Below, piece by piece: positions 27,530 to 40,700 of a stretch of DNA of 64,000 nucleotides. The notes beneath the pieces are model-generated. The model was given only the letters and a program-made list of their open reading frames with translations, did not search any database and was not told the DNA's origin. The position numbers and the translations under genes were made by a program. The number at the start of each line of letters is the position of its first letter. Positions within the stretch are counted from its first letter, which is position 1. Source of the DNA: Gymnogyps californianus (lineage: Eukaryota; Chordata; Aves; Accipitriformes; Cathartidae); NCBI RefSeq assembly GCF_018139145.2, contig NC_059500.1, positions 17,422,101 through 17,486,100 of the forward strand. Reading direction: 5' to 3'.

Positions 27530-27914
27530 CCCTCTCCTCTCTCCTCTCCTCTCCTCTCCTCTCCTCTCCTCTCCTCTCCTCTCCTCTCCTCTCCTCTCCT
27601 CTCCTCTCCTCTCCTCTCCTCTCCTCTCCTCTCCTCTCCTCTCCTCTCCTCTCCTCTCCTCTCCTCTCCTCTCCTCTCCTCTCCTCTCCTCTCCTCTCCC
27701 TCCCCTCCCTCCCCTCCCCTCCCCCCCCCCCCCCTCCCCTCCCCTCCCCTCCCCTCCCCTCCCCTCCCTCCCCTCCCCTCCCCTCCCCTCCCCTCTCCTC
27801 TCCTCTCCTCTCCTCTCCTCTCCCCTCCCTCCCCTCCCCTCCCCTCTCCTCTCCTCTCCTCTCCTCTCCTCTCCTCTCCTCTCCTCTCCTCTCCTCTCCT
27901 CTCCTCTCCTCTCC
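27530..27914. repeat. Pentanucleotide polypyrimidine tract, (CTCCT)n/(CCCCT)n with C14
   Basis: About 385 bases contain only C and T on the plus strand. Blocks of CTCCT pentamers (27530 to about 27700, about 27793-27822, about 27847-27914) alternate with CCCCT pentamers (about 27700-27795 and 27823-27846). A run of 14 C lies at 27721-27734. A CCCTCCCTCCC phase slip recurs near 27705, 27767 and 27826, which suggests duplication inside the array. The minus strand is (AGGAG)n/(AGGGG)n with G14. Long open frames of 137-164 codons cross the tract on both strands; they encode Ser/Leu/Pro or Gly/Glu/Arg repeats and are artefacts of a repeat without stops. Such tracts can form triplex (H-DNA), and the G-rich strand can form quadruplexes. 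Confidence 0.97.
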
Positions 27915-30900
27915 ATCACAATACTTTCTGCCTTATCCTGAAGGTGACCTAGGAGGGAAAGAAAACCTTGGCTAATTAGTCTATTTTTCCCCTTTCATGA
28001 TAAATAAATAATATTTAAAAACCATTTGTTAAAACCACTGAACAAAGCCATTTTCTGCTCAGTGTTTTTTTAGAACAAAAATCCAGATGTTCTCAAGCTT
28101 TGACAACAACTGGCAAAAGTGAAATTATGGCTTTACAAAGAAATAGAAGAACATAAAGTCTCAAAAAGGGACGCATTTTCTTTTTAAACAGAGTTTTAAA
28201 AGCCATCTTTGGTGTGTGAAATTCCAACCTCTAATGCCAATCTATGAGAATGAGAGCTCGGGATTCCACATTCTGTTCCACAGGCCAGGTAAGAAATAGT
28301 GCACTAAAAGCTTGCCCATATACTTTCCTGCAGGCCTGCAGTGAATTTGATGTACTTTCTTGACACTATAGACAAGAAGAGTTCAGAAAGAAAATACACT
28401 TTTTAAGTTGCAAAGGATAAAATAAGCTTTTTGAGCCTCCATGAAAATTATTTTAGGAAAATTGCTTTAAATGGAGAGGTCATACTAAGCTCTGGACTCA
28501 AATATCCTTGCATTTGAAAGATGTGATATGTTACTACCTGGCTTTGTGTCTAGTTAACTTGAAATAATGAACTGAGCTTGATGGATTCAGGCCACAATTC
28601 AAAATGTCATACATGAGAAGCATGAGAAAAGCTTTGCTAAACGTAAGTCAGACCACTGACTAATGGAGTTTTGCCATAGCACTGTTACATGAGACTTAAG
28701 AGATATGATAACAACTGACCTCAGAAGATAGTTAATCAATTATATACCACCTCCTCTAAGCTGTGTGGTATTTCTTTTTATTTCCTAGCTTACAGTTAAC
28801 CCACCAGATAGTCCAAGTCATACTTAATGGTTATCCTGCAGTCAGTAAGACTGGAGAATGCATCTTTCCCCAACAACCTTTTCTCTATAACTTTCAGACC
28901 TACAAAAGCAGTAGCTTTTGGGAAAGGAGGAGAATAGATTGCTGAATTATGCAACTCCTGCAGTGTCTACACACCCAAAACAAAGATAATAGGCTCAAGT
29001 ACAGGGAGTAAGAATTTGATTTACGGGAAATCTGTATCCTTGCTAATGTCTCCATAGCCAAAGAACTCCAAGATCTGCTTCCAAGCCACACACAGTTCTT
29101 GGTGTTAACTGCCAGAGACCACTTAGCAGAAGGAGCCCCTTATTGGCATTGACACAGAGACAGCTTCATTCCCTGCAGTCAGGCCTAACAGCTTGACGGT
29201 TAATGAATACTGGAATTTGCAGAAGAATTTTCAGCAGTTTTGGGTGCTGTGCGCTACAGAACATTTGATTTTTTTCTAACTTTCCTTCCACTACTGCAGT
29301 GAACTTCTGTGGAGTTCCGCCACCCCCATTTGATTTTTTTCTCTTTTCAAAGAAAAGGGAAAGTTGTGGCTGATTGTTCATTTGAATAAACACATATTGA
29401 GATTCAAATAAGTATTCCTAGGGTAACCCTTTGAAAGTTCCCACAAGTACATGACAGCAGCCGCTTTAGAGCATGTAGCAAGTAGTGCTTATATCTGGAG
29501 CTCTACACCTCTGCATATTGTTAAAAATTAGTGGAAAATCACATACTGTGCATTTGCATATGTTATTTCAATAGCTTTATTATTTGGCAACCAAATGCCA
29601 TCAAACGCCCAAAGCATTTGTACTCATCAAGGATAAAGTCCTTGGCAAGTGTGAAGACTTTCAAATGAGTTGAGCTAAAATTATTGTTGTTTTAAAGATT
29701 TCTTAACGTGTGATAAGATTTTCTTTCATGCTTAGATAACTTAGTAATATACCAGTAATATATTGCTAAATTGCAGAATAATAGTCCTGAGAAATGTCAT
29801 TAAAAACATATCTTTCCACAAAGTTTTAAGGTTATAAGCACTTCAGAAAAGTTCCTTCCTCCTTTTGAACTAACACATAATACCTAGTGTAACTCTAGCC
29901 ATATTCTGCCTCATTGAGATTCTAGCATGGTTGCTTGTTAGATGGAGATATAAAACAAAACTATATTTGAGAGAAGTTCCTAGAAGCTGAAGAGAATACC
30001 AGTAGCTTAGGTTTACTGCATCCATTCTAACAATCCTCTGATTAGTCATTCATTCACTTACTCGTTCATTCATTACTGCTAAATCAATGGGAGAACTTAT
30101 TCACATGGTACAACTGCTACACTGACAGATCAACTATGAATGATTTTACATTTTATGGAGACGAATACCTATGAGCAAGTGATGTGGTGCAATTAATACA
30201 ACAAATTCCAAGCAAATAAGTTACTTCAGAAAATTCAAAAGACTAATCATTTTGATTATTTTTTAATAGCAATGTGAAGTTCTTCATTTATCGCCTGATG
30301 GAACGCCTGAAATGCATTGTGTGCATTCAAAAGCAGTCTAGGCTTCTGAATAGGACACTATAAACCTGATTTCAACAGATTGAAAACAAGATGTGACAAG
30401 CAGTTTGACACTGCCCCTCTACTAATTTCCGCTATTTGTAAAGAGGCACGTCTGAATGGAAATAGCTCAGCAGAATGGGTCAGTATGGTTGAGGCCGTGT
30501 CAGTCCACACATAAAAAACACAGTACTGGGGAAAATAAGCAGCCATTGATTTCTAGTGAAAGCCCCCAGAGTCTGGGGAAAGCAGCCAAAACGAAGCACC
30601 AGCTGCTCTCTGCTGGAAATCTTTTGTGGAAGAGCGAGGGAAGAGAGAGAAAGCTAGTGGGTCTGAAAGGGGAAACAAGGCAGAAATCGGGAAAGAAGAG
30701 GTGCTGCTGACTGCCTCAGCAATGCTTCATTCCCCACACTCAGCATTCTCTGAAAAATGGAGGAGGGGAAACACACCCCCAAATTCTCTATCTTCTATTT
30801 ATGCAATTTAATGGGAATGGTTCCAATGGGAATTTCTCATGCTCTTTCACATTCCCTGAATTCAGCTGTACTGCTTTTTGCTGGGGGGGGTATTTTTTTA

Positions 30901-33900
30901 AATACTCCTCCAATCCGGTAAGTATATGCGTCAAAAATGGAACAAACACTCAATGTGATTGCAGCTCCTCATTTGCATAATTGCATTATGACAACAGTTT
31001 TAAGATGATAATAAATGGAGGATATTTTGTTTGAAGTTTTTTGCCTATAAGACAAAAATCTTCCCTATCTGCTTTTTAAGCACCTCCATAATGATTTCAT
31101 GCTACAAATCTTAGTGAAGCTCCTTAGCAATGAGTAATAACTCTCTTGCTTCTATCCCAGACACTGCAGGCAGCGCATCCTGCAATGGAATACAATATTC
31201 ATGAAGGGGTTCCAAGTGAGCAGTTTCAGATGGTCTGAAAGTCTGAAATGGTTCCTACTCTTAATTCCCTTCCTAGGCCAGCACACACAAGAAGGGGGGC
31301 AAGGGGAACAGTTCCAGGCCAACACTCTGACTTAATGCCAGGTCCAAAATCTAAACCTTGCAAAACTGTGTGAGCCTTATCCAAAAAGGAGCTCTTTTGA
31401 GCAAAAGCAATTACTTCAAAAGAATTATTAGCACAGTTGGCCAAAGCTAAGCAATATCCAATCAGCAAATGGTCTTTGAAGTCGGTACAGAACTTTAAAT
31501 AAGAAACTTCATGAGCCTTTAGTTGTAAACAGCTTTAGAGTAGAGGCACCCCATCAATGCTGATGACATGAAAAATGTGACAACTTCTCAGTTACGGAAA
31601 GTCCCCACAACAGTTACAGATGCTTTTTTCCAACTTGGTTTTCACAACTTTGCTTTTTACGAATGGTGGAATTTACTGGAGGGTCAGTGTTACACTGCTG
31701 GTCACATCTTGTTTTCACTGTATTGAAATCAGGTTTAGAGGGCCCTACTACCAAGAAGCTTAGGCTGCTTCTGAAGGAACACATGTGCACAACTCTGGGT
31801 ATTGGATTACACCTCAAAGTAACAAAATTCTGGACTGCTCATCTAATAGTGCTTCCAGTGGGGTGACAAGGTAAGCAGGTTCTGTCTCTTATCAACTCTG
31901 TAATTACAAGTATAATTTAGTTTTCTCTGAATGTCTTGGATCTTGGCCAATGTGCTTTGCTATGCTTTTTCAGATCATCTGGTGTACCTCTAAGAACAAC
32001 TCCCTCCTCTGTTTAAACAGGCCCCCCCGACTTTTTCTTATCTAACTACTGCTCATTAGCCCCAACTCTAGTATTCACTTCTAATCTTTAGTTTTACAGA
32101 ACCCATGTTTTCTTGCTTCAAAGCTTGCAAAAACCTGGCAGGCTACCAACAAATTCTATGCTGTCTTCTGCTTCACTGAAGTTTATGTAAAAAAAACCTA
32201 ATATAAATAAGCAAACACTTTAAACGCACATGATGATTTGTGTTTTGTATTGCTACCTATACCTTCATTCTGTAATATCCTTCCACTTTCCTTGGTTTTG
32301 TACCTCATCCTCTCTAAATTTCAGAGAAATGCTTTAACTGTCTGCTGTGTTTTCTCTTTTCTTTACTCTTTTGCAGAACTACTACACTTCAGAGAAAGAA
32401 ACACTGCAAGGGATTACAGGGATGCTCAGCAGAAAAGATCTGCCGTTATTTACTGTAAGCTGGACTGCCACATGCAAGGGATATTTGTGCATATGTTTGT
32501 GACCATAAAATTGGGACCCAATTTCATTTTGGATTCCCATCACCCTGGTATTTTTGGCCCTGATCTTCACAGCTAGGGTTATGAATCTTCCAAATCTCTG
32601 TATATTTGCAAAGAGCAGTCTGGGTATGTCAGTATTGTAGGATTGGAGCCCATGGAAAACTAAATACCATAGAATCTGAAGCAATTCAGTGGTCCTGAGC
32701 GGCATCAAATCATCTTCATTCAAGCAACAAAACTTTCTGACCAAATGCCACGACTGCACACTCCCTTCATTTTCATTCATGCTTCAGGAACCTGGACTAT
32801 TCTAGTAGAAAGTTGAAAAACAGCTAGTCTGAAGACAATGTTTAAAAAATCCCCAGCCACATATATCTGCAAGAAAGTACATTCTTTCATAGTCCGTTGC
32901 TGGCTGTATCGTTGCATTTCAGGTAGGCACAAAATCAAGCTGAAGAGATTTTCCTTAAATAAACTGAAGCAGAAGAAAAAAAACAGAGTACAACAAGAAC
33001 AAGGTGTTCTGGGAGTACTGTCTATGCTTATTAGATGGTACTGAGCTAAATAACAAAACAACAGTAAAAGCATATTATTTTAATTGAAAAAATATGACAT
33101 TCCCTCTTGCACCCTGCTCAGACAGCCTGGGATATCTTTGTATTATAGCATGTCTGAATACATTCATTTGTGAAATTCATTAAATTCATCCAGAATAATC
33201 TATTTCCCTGCTGCATTGTTATGCAGATTTATTGGAAGATACATTAGAAAAGTTTGCAGTTGTTTAGCAATTATCATCTACTTTATAAATTTTCCCTATT
33301 TCAGAACCTTGGAGTACAATTTATAATATGCCCTAGTAGTGCCCTGGATACAATTCATCACATTAATTTCTTCATTTCCAGCAAGCACACATTTTATCTA
33401 TATTATTTCCCCAATCGATTATTTTTTTTTTTAAACCCAGGGACTGGTTTAATACACATGGCACCATTAGATCTCTAGCACGCTCTCTCATCATACATCA
33501 TACCTGTCTATGGGCTACCTAGCTAACTACAATGGTTTGCATCCTTAGTTTGTGTAGATAGACAAGGCAATTCAATATGGCCATTACAGTTTACATCTGC
33601 TAAAAACACAGCCCTATAGCAGTATGATACATTATTATGTATTAGAAAATGTAATTTAATTGGAGGAGGGCAAATTAAGGTCACCTTTTAATACAAGGCT
33701 TCCCATATCAGAGAGTGGAAGTGTGCATGTATGTGTATAAATAGACACATATTTCTAGACAGAGAAATACATACTTAGAGGGAAATGGAAATACTGGCAA
33801 GTCATGACTCAGATTGTTTTGGAAAGGATGAAGTTAGAATCTATGTCTCTTAGAAAGGCTACACTGCAGAGGTCTATACCTCTGTTATTAAAATGTTTAT

Positions 33901-36900
33901 CATTCCAATCACATTTCTAAAAATAAAATATCTACTGTAGTTCAATTGGCCTTCACTTTGAGATTTTTCCCTATAGAGAATTCCTAAAAGCATAGTCAAG
34001 AACCATAAAGATTAGGTCAGAATAGTTATAATAAGATCAGTTATATCTAATGGGAAACATTTACCTAAAAATCTTCACATGAAGTTCAGAAGTATTGCTT
34101 TTTCAAAGAAATTGAATAAGAAGTTGAACATATAGTGATGTGGAAAAATTCCACACCATGCTCCATAGTCATTCACCAGTGCAGAAAAACATTTGATATT
34201 TCAATATTGCTTTAGAGTTCCATGAGGAATTCAGAAGAAAGGATCATCTTAAATAGCAGCCAGCAGTTGAATGAGAAGAACACAACTTGGGTGAAGGCTA
34301 TTTCACTGGCTGATAGTCTTACAACTACTCTTGGCACCAGCTTCAGACTGCTGAGTGACACAGTCACTTTGCTTCTTTCAAAAGCATCTGGCACATAGTA
34401 ATTTTAGGAGAATCAATGGCTGCAGAGGTCTGCAGGGCCCACTGTGTCACAGCTACCAACACTGAACTGTGTATGTCTGCTGCTGTAAGATAAAGTCTGT
34501 TTTGAAAGAAAACAAACTTTATTGACTTTTTTGTTAGAGCTGAGAGCAGCTCTTGAGAGGCAAAATTACACCATGTAATTATCTTGGCCTCAATCCTAAA
34601 AGTGTTTGCGCCACATCAGGAGTGCTTTACGTGGTCCAGCTCAACCAAGAGTAGATGTTATGGTTCCATTTTTGTGCTCTCTTTCCAGGAAGTGCAGTAC
34701 AAAAGGCTCTACCCAAAAAGCAGAGCATATTTTACTATTTAGATTTGAGACTGCCATGTGATCTAGTGTTTTCAAGTAGACTGAAGCTCAGCTAATGTCA
34801 AGTGATTTCTTAGAGTTTTTTATGAGTATCTCCAAAACTCAGAACCCCTCATCATGCTCTGTCCCCACAACTCTTCACCATACTCAGATTTTAATAAGGA
34901 TAGCACTTGAGTACTATGTGGACCTACATAAAAGTAACACTTTCCTGAAAAAAAGGTCCAACCGTTCACTACTGATGCAATAATATACAGAGATTGAGCT
35001 GGAAACCTGTTTCAATGGTCAAGAACAACATCAATATTGGCAGTGTCAATGGAACTTGAACCACTGGTGAGCCCTGCTTGTTCCACTTCAGACAGAGTAA
35101 GCATTATGGTGGGCAAAAACAGGTGTTTGAGAAAATAGCATCCTATAGTTCTCTCTACCAGGAACTCAATGATTATCCAGCTCTCATCACTGTAGACTCA
35201 AGTAGCCCCACAATTTGCTGCTGGCATCTTTTCTTATACTCTTTGAGCAGACCCTCAATCCCACTCCCTCTTATGCACAGAGAAAAGCAGCTGACACCAA
35301 AAGTAGGGTATCAGCTTGAAATTCTGAAGTGCCTTTTCTAATGCAACGAAAATACTCAGACTGTAGGCATCCTCTTAAGTAGTGGCTGATGAGAACTCTA
35401 AGTCAGAGCTTATAGTGATCACAAGCCTACTCTGCAAGAACAGGTTAACTAACTAATGTTTTGGGTTTTTTTTAAAAAAAGGTAATATTTTTAAAAGAAA
35501 GACAAAATTATTGGGGTGTATAGTGCAGGCTGTTCACATATGCCTGAAAGAATTCTGAGCAAAGTGTTTCCAGCATAATCTTACATTTCAGGCAAAGCTT
35601 CAATCTCACAACAATTATTCCTTTCTGGATCAACTCAAAGGGAAAAAAAACCCTTTAAGTGTTAAGGCCCTAGGCCACATTTTTGCACTCCCTTCCCTGT
35701 AGGGGCCAATAATAGGAGTTTGGCAGAATTCATGTAGGTAAATGGTAAGAAGTCCTAGTATTTTCCTGTTTCTTTCTACAAAGCAGTTGTCATGATAAAT
35801 GATTCAGGACACAGCAGAAAAGTTAAGTCAACTTAAGCCACCTCTATGTACAACTGATGGGCTTTCGCTACCTTTTGTCACCAGTACTGTCTCCCATCTC
35901 TGGCTCTGCCTATAGATTTTCTCCCCCGCCCCCTTTTCTTTTTTCCTGGTCCTCACTTTGCTATTCTATTCCTCTTCTCCAGCCTTTCAGCTACTCAGTC
36001 TCACATTTCTCCCAACTCTTTTTTTATTACCCAACTTAATTTCTTCCTCTCGCTAGTCTCTCTTACCCCCCAATGTCACACTTCCCACAACGAAATGCTG
36101 CTCTCCAGCAGTCCAAATGAGGTTGAAATTGTTGTCTGTACAGTTCAGAATTTGTGAAGGTCAAAATGTGAAGATTTCACACCATTTATTTAAAAGGACA
36201 ATATATATTGAGTGATCAAGAAAAGACTGCCAATTAAAACTTATTTTAACATTCCATGCAGTCTTTTTAGGTCTTCCTTCACCAACAATGTTTCTCATCA
36301 AGACAATTAATAAAAGTAGAAGAGAAGAAAGTTAACTGCTGAACCTAATGCTACTGGAACTGAGTTAAAGAAAGACAGCTGTGACAAGAAGACCAGAGTG
36401 GGCAGTAGTGCAAGGAGTCAGCAGCACCATGTGGCATGGAAAGCAAGGATCTGAATCTGGTGAGAAACCAGGCTTCACCAGTTTTCTCAATTATAATTTG
36501 ACACAAAATGACTGGCAAAAACAGTGTAGAGAAACAGTCTTCCAAATAAATTTTCTTTCTTTGTAGATACTGTACCTATCACTTTCTAGGATGTTGTCTA
36601 ATGTGAATTGCTGCCAAATGTTTGTAAACTGCTGAGCACTGACACCACACAAGAATATGAAAGAGCATTCATCAATGGTACTCTGTACAAGGCCTTGGAG
36701 TGTACTGTGTAGAGTGATGTTTCTGTTAGATTATACAGGAGTACTAACTGAGTGTAGCAAAATTGTATGGAAGTCTAAATGCAGTTACTTATCATCCTTT
36801 GAAGTCGGACATTCCAAGAGAAACTATTGGGAGAAAAATCTCTTTTTCAAACTAGCTTTTCAAGCTCCTGGACATAAACATTCCACTTCACAGTTTAGAT

Positions 36901-37359
36901 CACCATTCTTTTCTTTTTACAGAGCTAAAAATGTTGCCCTTGAACCAATTCAACCTTATTCAGACAAAGCTTGTAATAAAGGCATCAGAGTTTTGGCCAA
37001 ATAAGGAAATTTGGGATCAGGCCCTCTTGAATTAGAAATCAAGATGAAACAGACTACAGAGAAAGCATATGTTTCTCATAGGTATTCCGCTAATATTAAA
37101 CATCCTGCAAATATATTTTGAAATCTGCCTGAAAATCTCCTAATGCTGCAGCCAAAGGTTCCACACTATTCAAGCCATTCAGCCTGTAATATACATAATG
37201 CCTCTCTTTTCTTTTCAGAGACAGAAATGTATTTGCATTTGTTCACCTACAACTTCGAAAGATGCCAACACCACAACACCTTCTGCAGTCATTTTTTCCC
37301 AATGTCAGATCTGAGCATACACAAAAACTTGTGTTGCATGTTCAAAAACTAAACCAAGA
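27915..37359. other. AT-rich non-coding DNA, no gene seen
   Basis: These 9.4 kb hold no gene I can support. The longest open frames are 112 codons plus (32238-32576) and 132 codons minus (32382-32780). They overlap one another on opposite strands and have no recognisable domain. A 16-bp motif, CATTTGATTTTTTTCT, is repeated exactly at 29272-29287 and 29327-29342. Octamer-containing patches near 29552 and 30971 are discussed as candidate regulatory DNA. Confidence 0.55.
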
Positions 37360-37740
37360 CCCACATCCAGTTTTCACCAGCAAGGCTGTGCTTTGGAATG
37401 TATAAAACCAGTCACCCTGAAACCTGCCACTCTCCATAGCCTAGCTGTGAGCTTTTCTCTTGGTACCATCTCTTCTCTCCCTCTTTGCTCTCCAACACCA
37501 AGCAACCCACAGGCACCTGCAAGGCTGGAGAGGTGTTTTCTGCTCACCCGTCCCTCTGCCACAGGGGTCATATAGCCCTTCCCCACCTAAAACCCCTAAC
37601 GTGAGGCACTGGCCTGGCAGCTCTGCTTGGTGCTGCTGTGGGATGTCACAGTGCAGCCCCTCAGCTCCACCAGTTCAGGCAGGAGCAGGGTACCTCATGG
37701 GCTGAGCCAAGTGCTGCAGCCCGGGGCTTGGATGTTATCA
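37360..37740. other. Small GC-rich island, unassigned
   Basis: This stretch is clearly richer in GC than its surroundings, with several open frames of 60-81 codons on both strands. CpG is not especially enriched, so it is not a classic CpG island. No protein family, LTR ends or CR1 signature is recognised. It could be an eroded repeat, a conserved regulatory block or a base-composition fluctuation. Confidence 0.4.
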
Positions 37741-40700
37741 CCCTGGCACTATTAGAGAGGTTATTTGTGGAAAGTGTGATTACAGTGATAAATGGGCCAA
37801 TCACTTCAAAACTTATATGTCACCTCTAATTTTGAGAGTGGAAAGACGGCACTTTGTTCAACAAAATGGTGGCACTTTAAATTTTTTTTTTTTATGTAAG
37901 ACTTGCTCTTCATCAAAGATCCTCCTCCTCCCTTCCGCTTTCTAGCTATGGAGCTTACCAGATTATTATTCACTTAAACTAATGCCCTGCTGTACAAAAT
38001 CACTCTTAAATTCTTCAGTGTAATTAAATTAATACACAGATGGGAATGACCTCCTCCACGGCTCTTTCCCTTCTCATCATATTTCCAGTAATAACTGCCA
38101 ATTTTCCTTTTCTCTGCAATTAGCCTACAGGATCTGCATGTGTGTGATGAGGGACCACAAGACCTGAGGACACGTCCCGGGTGGTGGAGGGGGTACCTCC
38201 TGCACCATGCAGAGGTACAGCCATGCAGTTCCCCTGATGAACTACATCAGCTTCCCATTTTCTCCCTGCAATTACCCCTCTTTCAAAGCTTTCTAGACTT
38301 TATTGCTATGATGGTTCAAAGCCTCCAAGTTCTCAGCCAAAATATGTTCATAATCAGCTTAAACCCATTAGATCTGATTCCAGCTGCATGCTTTGGCTTA
38401 AATACGATTTTTGTTCACATGTCTCTCTGATGGGCCAATATTCATATCCATTCGGTCTGTGTTTTACTAGTCTGAAACATACCGTACTTGTTTTATCTCA
38501 ATCTGTAGGACAATCTCTATTCATATGATGTATCTCCCCTTGCACACAGACGAAGCTGAATTCACCTTTCTTTCTACTGAATTTTGTAAAGTTTTATATC
38601 TGAGGTCTAACCAGGGCCTTGCACAGTGCTTCTAGTATCAATATTGTTAAAGGTCACTTTTCACTTTTTTTTTTAAAAGTGTCATCAGGTTGGTGATGCT
38701 TATTCATTACCTCTCTATATACTGCTTCAGGTGATGAAGAAATATTTCCATTTCTAATACATGGAATTATGCTTTCTTCTCTTCCGAAACATAAGAAGGA
38801 GCAAGTTGATCTTCATTTTGAGAAAAAGAGCTGCATGGACTGTCCTGCCAGGTCATGGAGTGAGCATACTGGACCTTACCAATTCTTAGGACAATGAGAG
38901 GAAATTAATGCATGTGGCAAGCAAGGCACTGAAATACTAATATAACAACTTGAACTGTATTCCTAGGGAAAGTTCAATGGGAAAGGATAAAAATGTCATC
39001 ATAACTTAGCAACTAACTTCAATAACAAGTCTGCTAATAATATCAATTAGAAAGTTCATAAAAATTTGGCACGAAAATGAGAGATATAAAGGTCATCTGC
39101 TTTACTCTGCAAAGCCCTATCTTGATCAGCCTCAGCAGACATTACGATTTTTCTGAATGCTGACATAAGAAACAGAAAAGAAACCAAGATGTACTCCCTG
39201 AAAACAACTTCACAGTAAAAAGGTGTATTGTTGTCTTTAAACAGGGATTTCTGGGAACGTGCTTCAGTACCATTGCACAGATCCAAGGTATTTAGGTGAC
39301 TAGTTTCTCACCTTTAGTTTGGAGGATAGGTACCAAATCAACGCATAAAGCATTTCAGACTCTGGACTAGGTGTCTGTGGCTTGTGTGAGATGATTGTTA
39401 AAAATACACCTCTTCTAAAGGCAAAGTACCAATGCTTTTCTTCATATTTCCTGTCCGCTCTGGGAGCAACAAGTCAGATTGAAAGGTAATGCTTCTTAGA
39501 CCTTTCATACAAAAAAAAGTACAGTTCCCTGTAGCCAGGTATCTATTGTTTATTTCTCACCACAAACTGTATATTCCATTCATACTTCAGTAATTCAGTG
39601 GGAAAAATCCCCAACAGAAAAAAAAAGCCACTGAATTTTTTGAAGTGTATTAGAAACCAAGTATAGTGCTGACCATCACCGTTAGTCTCTTGCACATGCT
39701 CTAAATGTAGTAAAAAAATCTATAATTTAAAGCTGAATAGTTTGAGCTGTGGGTTGTTTTTTTCTTTTTTTTTTTTCCATATTAACCTTCAGACAAAAAA
39801 CATGGAATACAATAGTTCGACAACTTAAATAGCTGCCCAATTTCTCTGCTAGAAGGAATGAAAATCCTGTCATGATAAAAGGAAGCTTTGAAAGCCAGGC
39901 TGTAACTGGCTTCCAGCTTTGGGCATGATAACAAGAAAAACAGCATAACAATGGAAAAAAACAAGATAGAGTTCGTTGTCACACCCAGCTATATCATTCT
40001 GTGCAGGCTTAAAAGTAAAGATGCTACATATTTTAGATATACAAAATACCTGCAGAGTTTTCCAGTTTTATTGTCTTTCTTGTATTATTTTTCAGTTTAA
40101 AAAAATGACAGAAGTAGAAAAGTAATTGTACACTTCTGCTTCTTAGGCTTCCCACCCTGCTATAGTACTTCTTGCTGTTTGTCTTAGGTTATATGCAATA
40201 TTGCTGTAACTATGACTCAGAGAGAGGTATACATTCTGTCCTTGAAGTGAATCTGAGATATTTATTTATTGATTGATTTCTAAAATACACTTATCTGACA
40301 AATTCTGAGAGAATGGTTAGAGATTAAAATATAAATAGATGTGATCACACAGATCACAGTATCACTCTGGCAATCACTTGCGTTAGTAGATGAATCTTGC
40401 TCTATGCTCCGAAGGTCAACAAATTCAAGCTGTGATGATGGATGGTATAGTGCAGGTTATACAGCTGCAGACTGTCTTCAGATACAGCCTTCTTAGTACT
40501 TGAGTACTCAAGTTTTACCCATTTTGAGGGTTGGTGTTGGTTTCCAGTAAGAATTACCTATGGTGTTGAGTGAAGGTGGGTAGGGAAGAATTTTATGTAT
40601 GGGTCTGCTGTTTCTGTAGCTGCAGAAGCATGCATAAGCATGCTAGCTATCTTATGCCTTAGTCAGTCATACAAACACAGGGAAGGGAAACCAAGGCTTG

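Noticed and set aside
27458..27975. Long open frames on both strands (137-164 codons)
   Set aside because: They cross the CTCCT/CCCCT array and encode only Ser/Leu/Pro or Gly/Glu/Arg repeats. The repeat simply lacks stops, so they are not genes.
32238..32780. Overlapping 112- and 132-codon frames on opposite strands
   Set aside because: Neither shows a family signature; mutual overlap points to a chance stop-poor stretch.
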